DNA from: Gammaproteobacteria bacterium
Lineage (GTDB): Bacteria; Pseudomonadota; Gammaproteobacteria; Pseudomonadales; Azotimanducaceae
Length of the DNA: 39,460 nucleotides
Direction: 5' to 3'
NCBI GenBank assembly: GCA_009841615.1
Contig: VXLL01000005.1
Span: 1-39,460 of the forward strand
A model generated the notes under the pieces. It was given only the letters and a program-made list of their open reading frames with translations, was not told the DNA's origin and searched no databases. A program made the position numbers and the translations under genes. Positions 20,126 to 27,678 of this stretch are shown here, one piece after another (position 1 is the stretch's first letter; every line of letters starts with the position of its first letter).

Positions 20126-22006
20126 TTAGCCAGAGACTCCCTGTGTGTCTTCCGTTTCCGGATCTGGCTCCACGAGGGATTCATCCATACCATATCGATT
20201 GACAAGAAACTCCTTTAACGCCGCAGGGCGAACATGCTTCTTATAGATACATCCTTGCGAATCGACAAGATAGCCCATCGGGATTCCCAATACACCATAA
20301 CTAGTTGTTACCGGACCTAGCCAGTCTTTGAGTTCGCCGAGATTGGTCCATGGTAACTTGTGCTCCTCAAGACCTTCGATCCAGTCTTCTTTCTTGCTAT
20401 CGATCGAGACTCCCACGATTTCAAAATCTTCATCTTCATAAGCTGCATGGAGTTTCTTGAGTTCAGGAAAATCACCAATACAAGGTCCGCACCATGAAGC
20501 CCAAAAATCAATTAGCACCATGTCCTTTGTTGCAAGTAGATCATAGAGTGCTATATCTTCCCCCTTCGCGTTTGCTAGAGTAAATTCAGGCACACGTTGA
20601 CCAGGAATAAGAGCCGCATTGTTGGCTCTAGCGATGGGTGCCCAATTGAGCATGTCAATATGTGGCTTGATTCGAGCAGCGACGAATGCTTCGTCGAATT
20701 TCTCTGCAAGCGACTGCCATGCAGCGAGTTCTTCTGTGTTGTCGGTATAGGGTCTCAGTGACATAGCAAGGTATTGTGCTAGAGAATCATCACTCTCTTC
20801 CACGATCGTTCTCAGTGTCTTAGCTCGAACATCGCGAGCTTGTTGCTGCAAAACGAAGTATTTCGGTGTGTCGCGGTGGGTAGGCGACATTGGTGTCGGC
20901 TGTTGTGATTCACTTGAGACTGCATCTTCGCAACCTTCTGCGGGTACTACTGCGTCAACAATTTGAGATGCATCACTGTCAGATTCAGTGGTTTCTTCAG
21001 CGTCTTCTTCTACATCTGCAACTTCTTCACTTACAGTTTCACTTTCTCCTTCTTCACTCTGTTTCGTCTCTTCACCTTCTGCTGAGTCAGGGGACTCGGG
21101 AGGATTTCTCAAAAACGCTAACTCAGAAGTCCAAGCCTCAACTAGTTCAATGTATTCTTCGTTCTGTTGCCAACTTTCAATGAGCATGGCATGATACCCT
21201 GAACCACTGGTAGCCGCTAATTCTTCAGTTTGGTTCCCTAACTTAGTGATTTCAAACTCTCCTTGAGGTTCAAGAATCAAACTAGTGCTGCTATAGAAAC
21301 CGAAATTGTCGCTTCCACCGCTTCCACTGATAATCGCCATAGCCTCAACCGGTTCTTCCACGAGGCCTTCTATACGGAAGGATTTTTCGTGAACCAAAAG
21401 TGGCCCCCATTTCTGCGTACGTGCATTACCATCATCGTCGAAGACACTTGAATAAATCAACACTGTGGTGTCATTCGCTAGATTCTCTTCGAGGAAATCG
21501 AGATTTCCGGAAACTACAAACTTATTTTCTGCATCTTTGGCTTGATTTAGAGTTCCAGCAAGCACGAATTGATCAGCTCGGGGACTTGGATAATCAATCA
21601 AAGCAACACTGACATCGTGCCCCGTTCCGATCAAGGTAGAAATCTCCATTGGATCGGTGTCCTCAGAAACCTGCAGAGAGATCTTTACCTCGGTGGGTTC
21701 CAAAGTGTCGGGTTCGTATTCGAAGCTACCCGTAAACTTTTCTTCGAACAAAGTAACGGTTTCTGACTTTCCGTCTGCGCCGACTGTTTCGTAGGAAATG
21801 GTCAATATAGAGTTGGATAAGTCAGTGGGTTCAGCAGCTTCTTCAGTTGAATCATCTTCGACAGCGTCTGTTGCTTCAGACACGTCGGGAATCATGGAAA
21901 TGACTTCACCAGTAATCTTGTAAGACGATGATTCGTCATTCTGATCGCAGGCAACGAATAGAGGTACGATGCACAGCAAACCGAATATTTTGAGTGCGGA
22001 TTTCAT
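20126..22006 (-). CDS. Array copy 1: DUF4369-like/TlpA thioredoxin lipoprotein
   Basis: Exported thiol-disulfide protein of 626 residues; the function beyond thioredoxin chemistry is not known. Residues 1-20 are a signal sequence ending in FVAC, a lipobox that predicts lipidation of Cys20, with Asp at +2. Two related beta-rich segments follow (about 28-145 and 163-256); the second ends LILEPQGEFEI, which resembles DUF4369. A helical GYH...LIESWQQ block, an acidic linker (301-350), the motif EGCE (Cys359), a helical segment, and a TlpA/ResA-type domain (about 475-610) complete it. The active site is WCGPC (Cys506, Cys509), with cis-Pro in GIP and an extra Cys586 in DSQGC. The start ATG has AGGAG eight nt upstream. 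Other array copies lack the lipobox. Substrate unknown; a ResA/CcmG-like reductase is possible but no cytochrome genes are near. Confidence 0.88.
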   Translation of the reverse strand: MKSALKIFGLLCIVPLFVACDQNDESSSYKITGEVISMIPDVSEATDAVEDDSTEEAAEPTDLSNSILTISYETVGADGKSETVTLFEEKFTGSFEYEPDTLEPTEVKISLQVSEDTDPMEISTLIGTGHDVSVALIDYPSPRADQFVLAGTLNQAKDAENKFVVSGNLDFLEENLANDTTVLIYSSVFDDDGNARTQKWGPLLVHEKSFRIEGLVEEPVEAMAIISGSGGSDNFGFYSSTSLILEPQGEFEITKLGNQTEELAATSGSGYHAMLIESWQQNEEYIELVEAWTSELAFLRNPPESPDSAEGEETKQSEEGESETVSEEVADVEEDAEETTESDSDASQIVDAVVPAEGCEDAVSSESQQPTPMSPTHRDTPKYFVLQQQARDVRAKTLRTIVEESDDSLAQYLAMSLRPYTDNTEELAAWQSLAEKFDEAFVAARIKPHIDMLNWAPIARANNAALIPGQRVPEFTLANAKGEDIALYDLLATKDMVLIDFWASWCGPCIGDFPELKKLHAAYEDEDFEIVGVSIDSKKEDWIEGLEEHKLPWTNLGELKDWLGPVTTSYGVLGIPMGYLVDSQGCIYKKHVRPAALKEFLVNRYGMDESLVEPDPETEDTQGVSG

Positions 22007-22395
22007 TTGTTGATCTCCTGTGTTGTTGAAAGTTGAGATATCTTTGTCGCGAAACTATGCTTCACTGAAGGGGATATAGAAGGTTGTCTACTTATTCCAG
22101 CCGTCTTTGTGGTCTTGCGGCTTGGACGCGTCGCCCAGTAAATCTTCGCGTTTTCGCGACATTTGGAGATGGATAATTGTAATCAGGCTGGACTATAGTA
22201 TGAGTTCAATGACTAGCCGGTAGTTATCGACCAGAGACTCACGTGTTTGTGCCCCTGCAGCACAGAGTCCGTGCTCGAATCTGGTGCGAATGGAATAGAC
22301 AGACGGCTCACTCTATGAATCCAAGCTCGCATTTCCTCAAGCTTGAAATTTGAGAATGAATTGAAAGAGATTTGCGGTATATAGGTAAGAATAAC

Positions 22396-22427
22396 ATTCG
22401 CGCGAGCCATTGTAGGCTCGCGCGAAT
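22396..22427. repeat. 13 bp perfect inverted repeat, 6 nt loop
   Basis: TTCGCGCGAGCC (22397-22408) is exactly mirrored at 22415-22426, and the flanking A:T pair makes 13 bp. On the minus strand it is followed by TGTTATTCTT, so it could be a weak terminator for copy 2; a protein-binding palindrome is the other reading. Confidence 0.75.
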
Positions 22428-22473
22428 CATTCAATCGTTGATACGCGACTGGCGATTTTGCAAGTGCGTTGAG

Positions 22474-22520
22474 GCATACCGATGACGGTCGACAGGATCC
22501 TCAATCAGTCATCGGTATGC
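22474..22520. repeat. 13 bp perfect inverted repeat, 21 nt loop
   Basis: GCATACCGATGAC at 22474-22486 is mirrored exactly at 22508-22520. It begins 25 bp after the copy 2 stop. No T-tract on either side, so it is not a standard terminator; it may stabilise the mRNA 3' end or bind protein. Confidence 0.75.
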
Positions 22521-22544
22521 GGTTAAGAATTCAAAATAAGTATC

Positions 22545-24410
22545 TTAGCTTGAAATCTCTGGTGTTTCTTCGGGTTCTTCTTCCGGTTCAACTAACGATT
22601 CATCTAAGCCGTAACGATCGACCAGAAAAGTTTTCAAATCACTAGGTTTGATGTTTTTGTGATAAATACATCCTTGGGAGTCAATCAAGAAAGTCGAAGG
22701 GATGAAGTTGATGCCATAGCTCTTTGAAACAGGGCTACCGTTATCAGCATCCTTGAGTTCTCCGAGCTGTACCCAAGGTAGTTGATGATCTTCAACACCA
22801 CCGGACCAATCCTCGAAGTCGTCGTCGACAGACACACCGACGATTTCGAAGTTTTCGTCAGTATACGCAGCATGCAGTTTCTTCAACTCGGGGAAAGTCG
22901 CGATACAAGGACCGCACCATGAAGCCCAGAAGTCAATCAGGACCATGTCCTTCGTTCCGGCCAAGTCGTAAAGCGAGACATCATCACCGTCAAGATTTGC
23001 TAGTGTAAATGCGGGAACTTTTTGACCCGGCACCAGTGCTTCGTGGTTTAAGGTGCGAGTATGTACAAGTTCAATTCTCTCCAACTCTGGTGTGATGTAC
23101 GTAGCTACAAAGTCTGCATCAAACTTCTCAGCAAGAGCTCGCCACACCGCCATCGCTTCTTCCGCGTTTTCGTACGGACTGAACACACCCATTTGCATAG
23201 CGATCAACTGTGCGTTTGGATCTTTGTGATTCTTTGCGATGTCCTGTATCTTTTCATTCTGGTAAGCTACCGCTTCCATTCTTAATGTGTACCACTTCGG
23301 ATAGGTGTACTCTGGAGTTTGCGCGACGGTCTCAGTTTCTTCTTCTTCTTGTGCAACTGCATCCTCACAGCCTTCCACTGGTTCGACAGCATCAACGAGT
23401 TCAACAACATCAACTTCGTCCGTGTCTTCTTCATTGTCGGCCACTTCTTCCTCGGAGTCAGTTGTGGCTTCATCTTCCGCCTCGTCAGAACTCTCTACAG
23501 GTTCGCTTGGTGCGTTGCGGGCTCGCTCCTGCTCAGATGTCCACGCTTCTACCAGTGCAATGTACTCGTCGTTTTGTTGCCAACTTTCGATTAATTGCGC
23601 ATGGTACCCTTTACCACTCACAGCCGAAATTTCTTGTGTCTGGTTTCCTAACTGTGCAACTCGGAGTTCGCCTTGGGGTTCCAAAATGATTCGAGCGGTA
23701 GCGTTCAAATAACTACTTTGATTACGAAAATACAAGGTAGCTGTTATAGGTCGATCAACATCACCTTCAATCAGGAACGAACCATCCTCGACCAAAACAG
23801 GTCCCCATTGTTTTGACTGTCGTTCACCTTCAGAATTGACAAAAGATGCCCAGGCAAATGCAGATGTAGTATGCGGAGAATCGTTTTCCAGAAAACTGAG
23901 ATCTCCAGTTATGGAAAACTTGTTTTCTGAGTTGAGGACTTGATTACTCTGTCCAAAGACAAGAAATTCATCTCTTGGACCGGGATGGTCGACATACACG
24001 AGACGAACATCCGATCCGGAGTCCATAACCGTGTTTATAGTCATCGGATCGCTTTCTTTGGTTATCTTGAGCGAAATCGAAACTTCAGTTGGTTCGGAGA
24101 AAAGGAAGGGTTCATCGCCGACTTGAAGGAGATGTATGAAGTGTTCCTCATACGCCCCCTCGAAGAGCGTTTGGGTTTCCGCCTCTCCATCTGAGTTGGT
24201 TGTTTCGTACGAAATAGTTATTACTGCGTCAGAAAAATCTACAGGTTCAATTGACGGTGCTTCTGTTGCTGCAGCTTCAGTCTTGCTATCTGGTTCAATT
24301 GAGATGAACTCGGCCGAAACAATGCTAAAAGCATCCGGGTGACCTGCATTGCTTATTGCAACTAGTGCGAAGGCACAAAACAGGCTAAGGATTTTTTGAA
24401 AGTTATTCAT
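22545..24410 (-). CDS. Array copy 2: DUF4369-like/TlpA thioredoxin protein
   Basis: Paralogue of copy 1, 621 residues. The signal peptide (1 to about 22, ending ISNA before GHPD) fits signal peptidase I cleavage, so the protein should be free in the periplasm, unlike copy 1. The same order follows: two beta-rich segments, the second ending IILEPQGELRV, GYHAQLIESWQQNDEYI, a Glu/Asp-rich linker (about 300-345), EGCEDAV (Cys348), a helical stretch and a TlpA-type domain with WASWCGPC (Cys499, Cys502), cis-Pro in FIP and DSQGC (Cys581). A 2-residue insertion (ADNGSP region) lies between the active site and the last Cys. The ATG has GAGGAA ten nt upstream. The leader carries a box shared with copies 4 and 5. 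Redox substrate unknown. Confidence 0.88.
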   Translation of the reverse strand: MNNFQKILSLFCAFALVAISNAGHPDAFSIVSAEFISIEPDSKTEAAATEAPSIEPVDFSDAVITISYETTNSDGEAETQTLFEGAYEEHFIHLLQVGDEPFLFSEPTEVSISLKITKESDPMTINTVMDSGSDVRLVYVDHPGPRDEFLVFGQSNQVLNSENKFSITGDLSFLENDSPHTTSAFAWASFVNSEGERQSKQWGPVLVEDGSFLIEGDVDRPITATLYFRNQSSYLNATARIILEPQGELRVAQLGNQTQEISAVSGKGYHAQLIESWQQNDEYIALVEAWTSEQERARNAPSEPVESSDEAEDEATTDSEEEVADNEEDTDEVDVVELVDAVEPVEGCEDAVAQEEEETETVAQTPEYTYPKWYTLRMEAVAYQNEKIQDIAKNHKDPNAQLIAMQMGVFSPYENAEEAMAVWRALAEKFDADFVATYITPELERIELVHTRTLNHEALVPGQKVPAFTLANLDGDDVSLYDLAGTKDMVLIDFWASWCGPCIATFPELKKLHAAYTDENFEIVGVSVDDDFEDWSGGVEDHQLPWVQLGELKDADNGSPVSKSYGINFIPSTFLIDSQGCIYHKNIKPSDLKTFLVDRYGLDESLVEPEEEPEETPEISS

Positions 24411-24434
24411 GGATCAATTTCCTCGCGAAAATGT

Positions 24435-24453
24435 TTAGTGATCTGGGTAGCTC
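24435..24453 (-). promoter_or_regulatory. Shared leader box, copy 2
   Basis: On the minus strand the 19-mer GAGCTACCCAGATCACTAA ends 24 nt before the copy 2 ATG. The identical 19-mer precedes copy 4 and its first ten bases precede copy 5. It lies downstream of the candidate -10, so it would be in the transcript. Confidence 0.6.
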
Positions 24454-24485
24454 AACAATAAAAGAGCTTGGACGACGGAGGAGTC

Positions 24486-24494
24486 ACTATAGCA
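24486..24494 (-). promoter_or_regulatory. Candidate extended -10 promoter of copy 2
   Basis: Minus-strand TGCTATAGT (24494 down to 24486) fits an extended -10. It would give a leader of about 70 nt containing the shared box. No good -35 is visible; the place is taken by the inverted repeat at 24497-24513. Confidence 0.4.
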
Positions 24495-24496
24495 TG

Positions 24497-24513
24497 TCAT
24501 GTTTTTTACATGA
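24497..24513. repeat. Inverted repeat overlapping copy 2 promoter
   Basis: TCATGT and ACATGA flank a TTTTT spacer. The repeat sits immediately upstream of the candidate -10 of copy 2, where an activator or repressor site would lie. Confidence 0.5.
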
Positions 24514-24794
24514 TGCCGGCGTACGTTTTCTACCTCCACGGTGTAACAATATTTTAATTGATTGCGTTATTTGTCGCACGAGAACTTAGATCGCGTGAAG
24601 AATAGCAATGCCAGAACACGTTTCATGCGCGTCAGCGTTGCAGGAAGACCTAAGATTAATGTAATGAGCGCGTGAGTGGTCTTTCCCACCCAATCTATAC
24701 GTTTACCTATGCTAGATTGAATACCGTTCGATGGTACAACTCAGTAAGTAGACTGTGAGAAGTTGGAATCTTGAAGAGATTCGTTAGATCCTCG

Positions 24795-25178
24795 TTAGCT
24801 GGAGACGTCCGGGTCCGCGTCGGTATCTACTTCAGGTTCTTCTAGAGACTCGTCCATGCCATAATAGTCAAAGGTGCCGTCGAAGTGTTCTTCCAAAAGT
24901 ACGACAGTCTCGACTTCACCCTCATCGTTGGTGACTTCGCGAGAAGTGGTCAGTACTGCGTCAGAGAGATTGAGTGGCTCGATTGCCTGCTCTTCACTTG
25001 AAGATTCCGATTTTTCGCCCGCAGTTTCTGAAGGTGTCTCGTCCAGCTGTGACACATCGGGATGCATCGAAATTAACACACCCTTAATTGTGTAGGGTAT
25101 AGACGGATTGGCGTGACTACTGATTCCCAACAAAGTGATCGTGCAAAACAGGCCGATGAAATTTATAGAGTTTTTCAT
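24795..25178 (-). CDS. Array copy 3: internally deleted mini-paralogue
   Basis: 127 residues. The first 105 match the N-terminal part of the large copies: signal peptide ending about SSHA, YTIKGVLISMHPDVS, a Glu/Ser-rich stretch and the first half of beta segment 1 up to HFDGTFDY. The last 22 or so residues, YGMDESLEEPEV onward, match the acidic C-terminal tail of the large copies. Everything between, including the second beta segment, linker and whole thioredoxin domain, is missing, and the join at about 24861-24867 keeps the frame. Compared with siblings about 490 codons are lost. The ATG has GAGG upstream, so the gene may be translated. It could be a decaying copy or a small secreted acidic protein; the intact frame and start favour a gene that is still expressed, but this is inference. 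Confidence 0.65.
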   Translation of the reverse strand: MKNSINFIGLFCTITLLGISSHANPSIPYTIKGVLISMHPDVSQLDETPSETAGEKSESSSEEQAIEPLNLSDAVLTTSREVTNDEGEVETVVLLEEHFDGTFDYYGMDESLEEPEVDTDADPDVSS

Positions 25179-25501
25179 TCGTACAGTACCTCACGGAAGT
25201 AAATAAGGGTTTCGAATAGCAGATTTGCGATAGCTGGAGACCGTTATACGGGTTTTGTACTTTGAAACTCATTTGCCAGAAGTTTCATTCCATCATCGCG
25301 GAAAAGTAATTTAAAGGTAGGTATTGCTGCGCGAAGTTTGTAACACGCCAATGAGCTCGGCTTCAAAGCGTATAACACATGGCTAGCTGAAATTGACGGA
25401 AAAAAAGAGTGCGTAGTACGCGCGAATGTTCAACCACCCACGCGCGCTACGCACTCACCTAAATTTATAAAGACGCACCGCAGAGCGGTACGTTCAATAT
25501 A
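25179..25501 (-). other. Intergenic region between array copies 3 and 4
   Basis: 323 bp. It contains the ribosome binding site of copy 3 at the left, the terminator of copy 4 at the right, and GTTATACG/CGTATAAC as an 8 bp inverted pair 119 bp apart (25242-25249, 25369-25376). The shared leader box is not present for copy 3. Confidence 0.5.
25400..25456 (-). terminator. Rho-independent terminator of array copy 4
   Basis: The arms GAGTGCGTAG/CTACGCACTC (10 bp) continue after a 2 nt bulge into CGCGCG/CGCGCG, closing a 16 nt loop. On the minus strand the stem is followed by seven T (25406 to 25400). It lies about 45 bp after the copy 4 stop, so copy 4 and copy 3 are separate transcription units. 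Confidence 0.85.
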
Positions 25502-27349
25502 TCAGCTGGAAACCTCTTGTGCGTCGTCAGTTTCAACTTCCGGTTCTTCCAAAGACTCATCCAGGCCATAGCGATCGACAAGGAATTCTTTCAGTGCGGC
25601 TGGTCGAATGTTCTTTTTATAAATGCAACCTTGTGAGTCTACAAGAAATCCCTTCGGAATAGCGTTCACGCCATACATCGTAGACACTGGACCTTCCCAT
25701 CCTTTAATCTCACCGAGATTGATCCAAGGCAGTTCGTGTTCGTCTACACCTCCGAGCCAATCTTCGTCTGTACTGTCGATGGACACGCCGACGATTTCAA
25801 AGTCTTCGTCTGTGTAAGCAGTATGAAGCTTCTTGAGTTCGGGAAAGTCTGCGATGCAGGGTCCGCACCAAGATGCCCAAAAGTCGATTAAGACGATGTC
25901 TTTATCACCCAACAGACTGTATAGCGAACGGTCTTCGCCGTCGTAATCCGCTAATGTAAACTCCGGTACTTTTTGACCTGGAATCAACGCAGCATCGTTC
26001 TCGGCGAGCATCACACTCATTTCTAGTTGTTCCAATTGTGGCTTTAGAGTGGACTCAACGAATTGCTCGTCAAACATATCAACAAGTTGTTGCATAGCAT
26101 CGAGTTGTGTACGGGGGTTGAAATATCCATATGGACTAAATTGGAGAGCTAAGTAGCGCGCCATTGGATCGTCATCGCCTTCAGCAATTTCAACTAACTT
26201 CTCATTTTTGAATGCGATGGCTTTTTGCTGTAATAGATAGTACTGTGGAGTTGTGTAGGACGAATCCGGGATATTACTCTCTTGCGCGACTGCATCTTCA
26301 CAACCCTCTGCGGGTATAAGCGTCTCGACAACATCTTCCGATTCGGAGGATTCTTCGGTATCGGTCTCACTCTCCGCTACATCAGCATCTTTGTCGTCAG
26401 GTACTTCAGGTTCAGGTTCCCCAGCCTCCCATCGAATAAGATACTGGTCAAATTCGGCAGCGTAAGCTTCAATCATAGAGATGTAATTGCTGTCATGTTG
26501 CCAACTCTCAACTAGCTTGCTGTGGTATCCGTTCCCACTAGTTACGCTGAGCTCTTGAGTTTGCTTTCCTAACTGTGATACGATTAGATCTGTTTGTGGT
26601 TCGAGAATGACTCCGGCACTAGTGAAATAGTTGTTACCGTCGCTGACATACATATATGCCATCAGAGGACCATCAACATCTCCTTGAATCATAAATGAGT
26701 CGTTCTTTAATAGGACAGGACCCCAAGATTTCAATCGTCGCTGTCCTTCGTCATCAAAGTAACTCGCGCGCACTGAAACGGTTGCCATACTCGTAATATC
26801 GGAACCGAGAAAGCCCAAGTCTCCCGACAAGGTAAACCGATTCTCCGGATTCATCACTTGATTGGTAGACCCAACCAGCAAAAATTCGTCCCGCGGACCT
26901 GGTCTGTCTAAATACGCAAAGCGAACATCTGAGTCTGTACCTATTACCGCGTTTATTGTCATGGGTTCGCTATCTTCGGCAATACGTAGCACAATTTTGA
27001 CTTCTGTAGGTTCAGACACTTGAACTACATTCGCAAAGTTTTCTTGATAAGGACCTTCGTACAGCATAACTGTTTCGGTCTCTCCCTCTGCATTGGTTGT
27101 GTCATATGAAACGGTCAGCGTTGCTTCGGACAGGTCAACAGGTTCGAGTACTGGATCTTCTGTAGGAGTGACTTCAGTTTCAACCTCGGTGTTGTTCTCC
27201 GACTGAGCGGTTTCTCCTTCTTTAGCTTCCGGTTCTATCGTAATATATTCACCTGTAATTTTGTAAGGCATGGGTGCGTTCGCATGGCTGCACACTACGA
27301 TGAATGCGAAAATGCACGACAGGCCAAGAACTTTCAAAATACTTTTCAT
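25502..27349 (-). CDS. Array copy 4: DUF4369-like/TlpA thioredoxin protein
   Basis: 615 residues, close to copy 2 in plan. The signal peptide ends around SHANA before PMPYK; Cys20 is present but Val at -1 spoils a lipobox, so signal peptidase I export is predicted. Two beta-rich segments follow, each with the pattern SY..-DEG/AEG-...-F-...-EP or GP-... and the second ending VILEPQTDLIV. Then GYHSKLVESWQHDSNYI, an acidic linker (about 305-345), EGCEDAV (Cys350), helices, and the thioredoxin domain with WASWCGPC (Cys495, Cys498), cis-Pro in AIP and DSQGC (Cys575). The acidic C-terminal tail is nearly the same as in mini-copy 3. GAGGAA lies ten nt before the ATG. It has its own leader box and terminator. 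Confidence 0.88.
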   Translation of the reverse strand: MKSILKVLGLSCIFAFIVVCSHANAPMPYKITGEYITIEPEAKEGETAQSENNTEVETEVTPTEDPVLEPVDLSEATLTVSYDTTNAEGETETVMLYEGPYQENFANVVQVSEPTEVKIVLRIAEDSEPMTINAVIGTDSDVRFAYLDRPGPRDEFLLVGSTNQVMNPENRFTLSGDLGFLGSDITSMATVSVRASYFDDEGQRRLKSWGPVLLKNDSFMIQGDVDGPLMAYMYVSDGNNYFTSAGVILEPQTDLIVSQLGKQTQELSVTSGNGYHSKLVESWQHDSNYISMIEAYAAEFDQYLIRWEAGEPEPEVPDDKDADVAESETDTEESSESEDVVETLIPAEGCEDAVAQESNIPDSSYTTPQYYLLQQKAIAFKNEKLVEIAEGDDDPMARYLALQFSPYGYFNPRTQLDAMQQLVDMFDEQFVESTLKPQLEQLEMSVMLAENDAALIPGQKVPEFTLADYDGEDRSLYSLLGDKDIVLIDFWASWCGPCIADFPELKKLHTAYTDEDFEIVGVSIDSTDEDWLGGVDEHELPWINLGEIKGWEGPVSTMYGVNAIPKGFLVDSQGCIYKKNIRPAALKEFLVDRYGLDESLEEPEVETDDAQEVSS

Positions 27350-27370
27350 GGATCAATTTCCTCTCAAGAA

Positions 27371-27389
27371 TTAGTGATCTGGGTAGCTC
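27371..27389 (-). promoter_or_regulatory. Shared leader box, copy 4
   Basis: The 19-mer identical to that upstream of copy 2, here 21 nt before the ATG. Between box and start both leaders also end in the same 17 bases, GAGGAAATTGATCCATG, while the few bases in the middle differ. Confidence 0.6.
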
Positions 27390-27608
27390 GCTTTTTTAGA
27401 CGAGGATGGAGAGACAACGAATCGAGCGGTTCTATCCTCAATAGGGAACTTGCTAGTTCCGTTCCAACCTCCAACAGATTAAGCTATTTTATTTATGGGG
27501 TTGAAGTCTAAATGTTGCGTTGGGGATTCGATTGATGCTTTCACCGTGTCCCTAAAAAATGTCCTGTTTGCATGACACGTAGAGTAATTCGGCTTATCGA
27601 GGGATGCG

Positions 27609-27658
27609 CCGATAGACGGGTACGGCTCCCTTACTCTAGGGTACAGAAGTACTATCGG
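27609..27658. repeat. Inverted repeat after array copy 5
   Basis: CCGATAG (27609-27615) and CTATCGG (27652-27658) pair, with a smaller CCCT/AGGG stem inside. It begins about 20 bp after the copy 5 stop. There is no T-tract, so terminator function is doubtful. Confidence 0.5.
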
Positions 27659-27678
27659 TATTCGTTAAGCCCGCGTAT

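Larger units (their letters stand above)
22007..22544 (-). other. Intergenic region between array copies 1 and 2
   Basis: 538 bp without a credible gene. It holds the copy 1 leader, two strong inverted repeats near its right end, and a TATAGT-like element on the minus strand near 22195. A 73-codon open frame across the repeats looks accidental. Confidence 0.5.
24411..24794 (-). other. Intergenic region between array copies 2 and 3
   Basis: 384 bp. It holds the copy 2 leader box, a candidate promoter and an inverted repeat. The part from about 24520 to 24794 shows no gene, terminator or clear repeat. Confidence 0.5.
27350..27678 (-). other. Intergenic region between array copies 4 and 5
   Basis: 329 bp with the copy 4 leader and one inverted repeat near the end of copy 5. 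No gene is credible here; a 75-codon plus-strand frame running in from copy 4 is accidental. Confidence 0.5.

Noticed and set aside
22213..22434. 73-codon minus-strand frame in the array gap
   Set aside because: It runs through the 13 bp inverted repeat, has no family resemblance and no ribosome binding site.
23305..23712. Long plus-strand frames inside the array genes (Ser/Val-rich, Leu/His-rich)
   Set aside because: They are antisense shadows of the acidic Glu/Asp linker codons and have no independent support.
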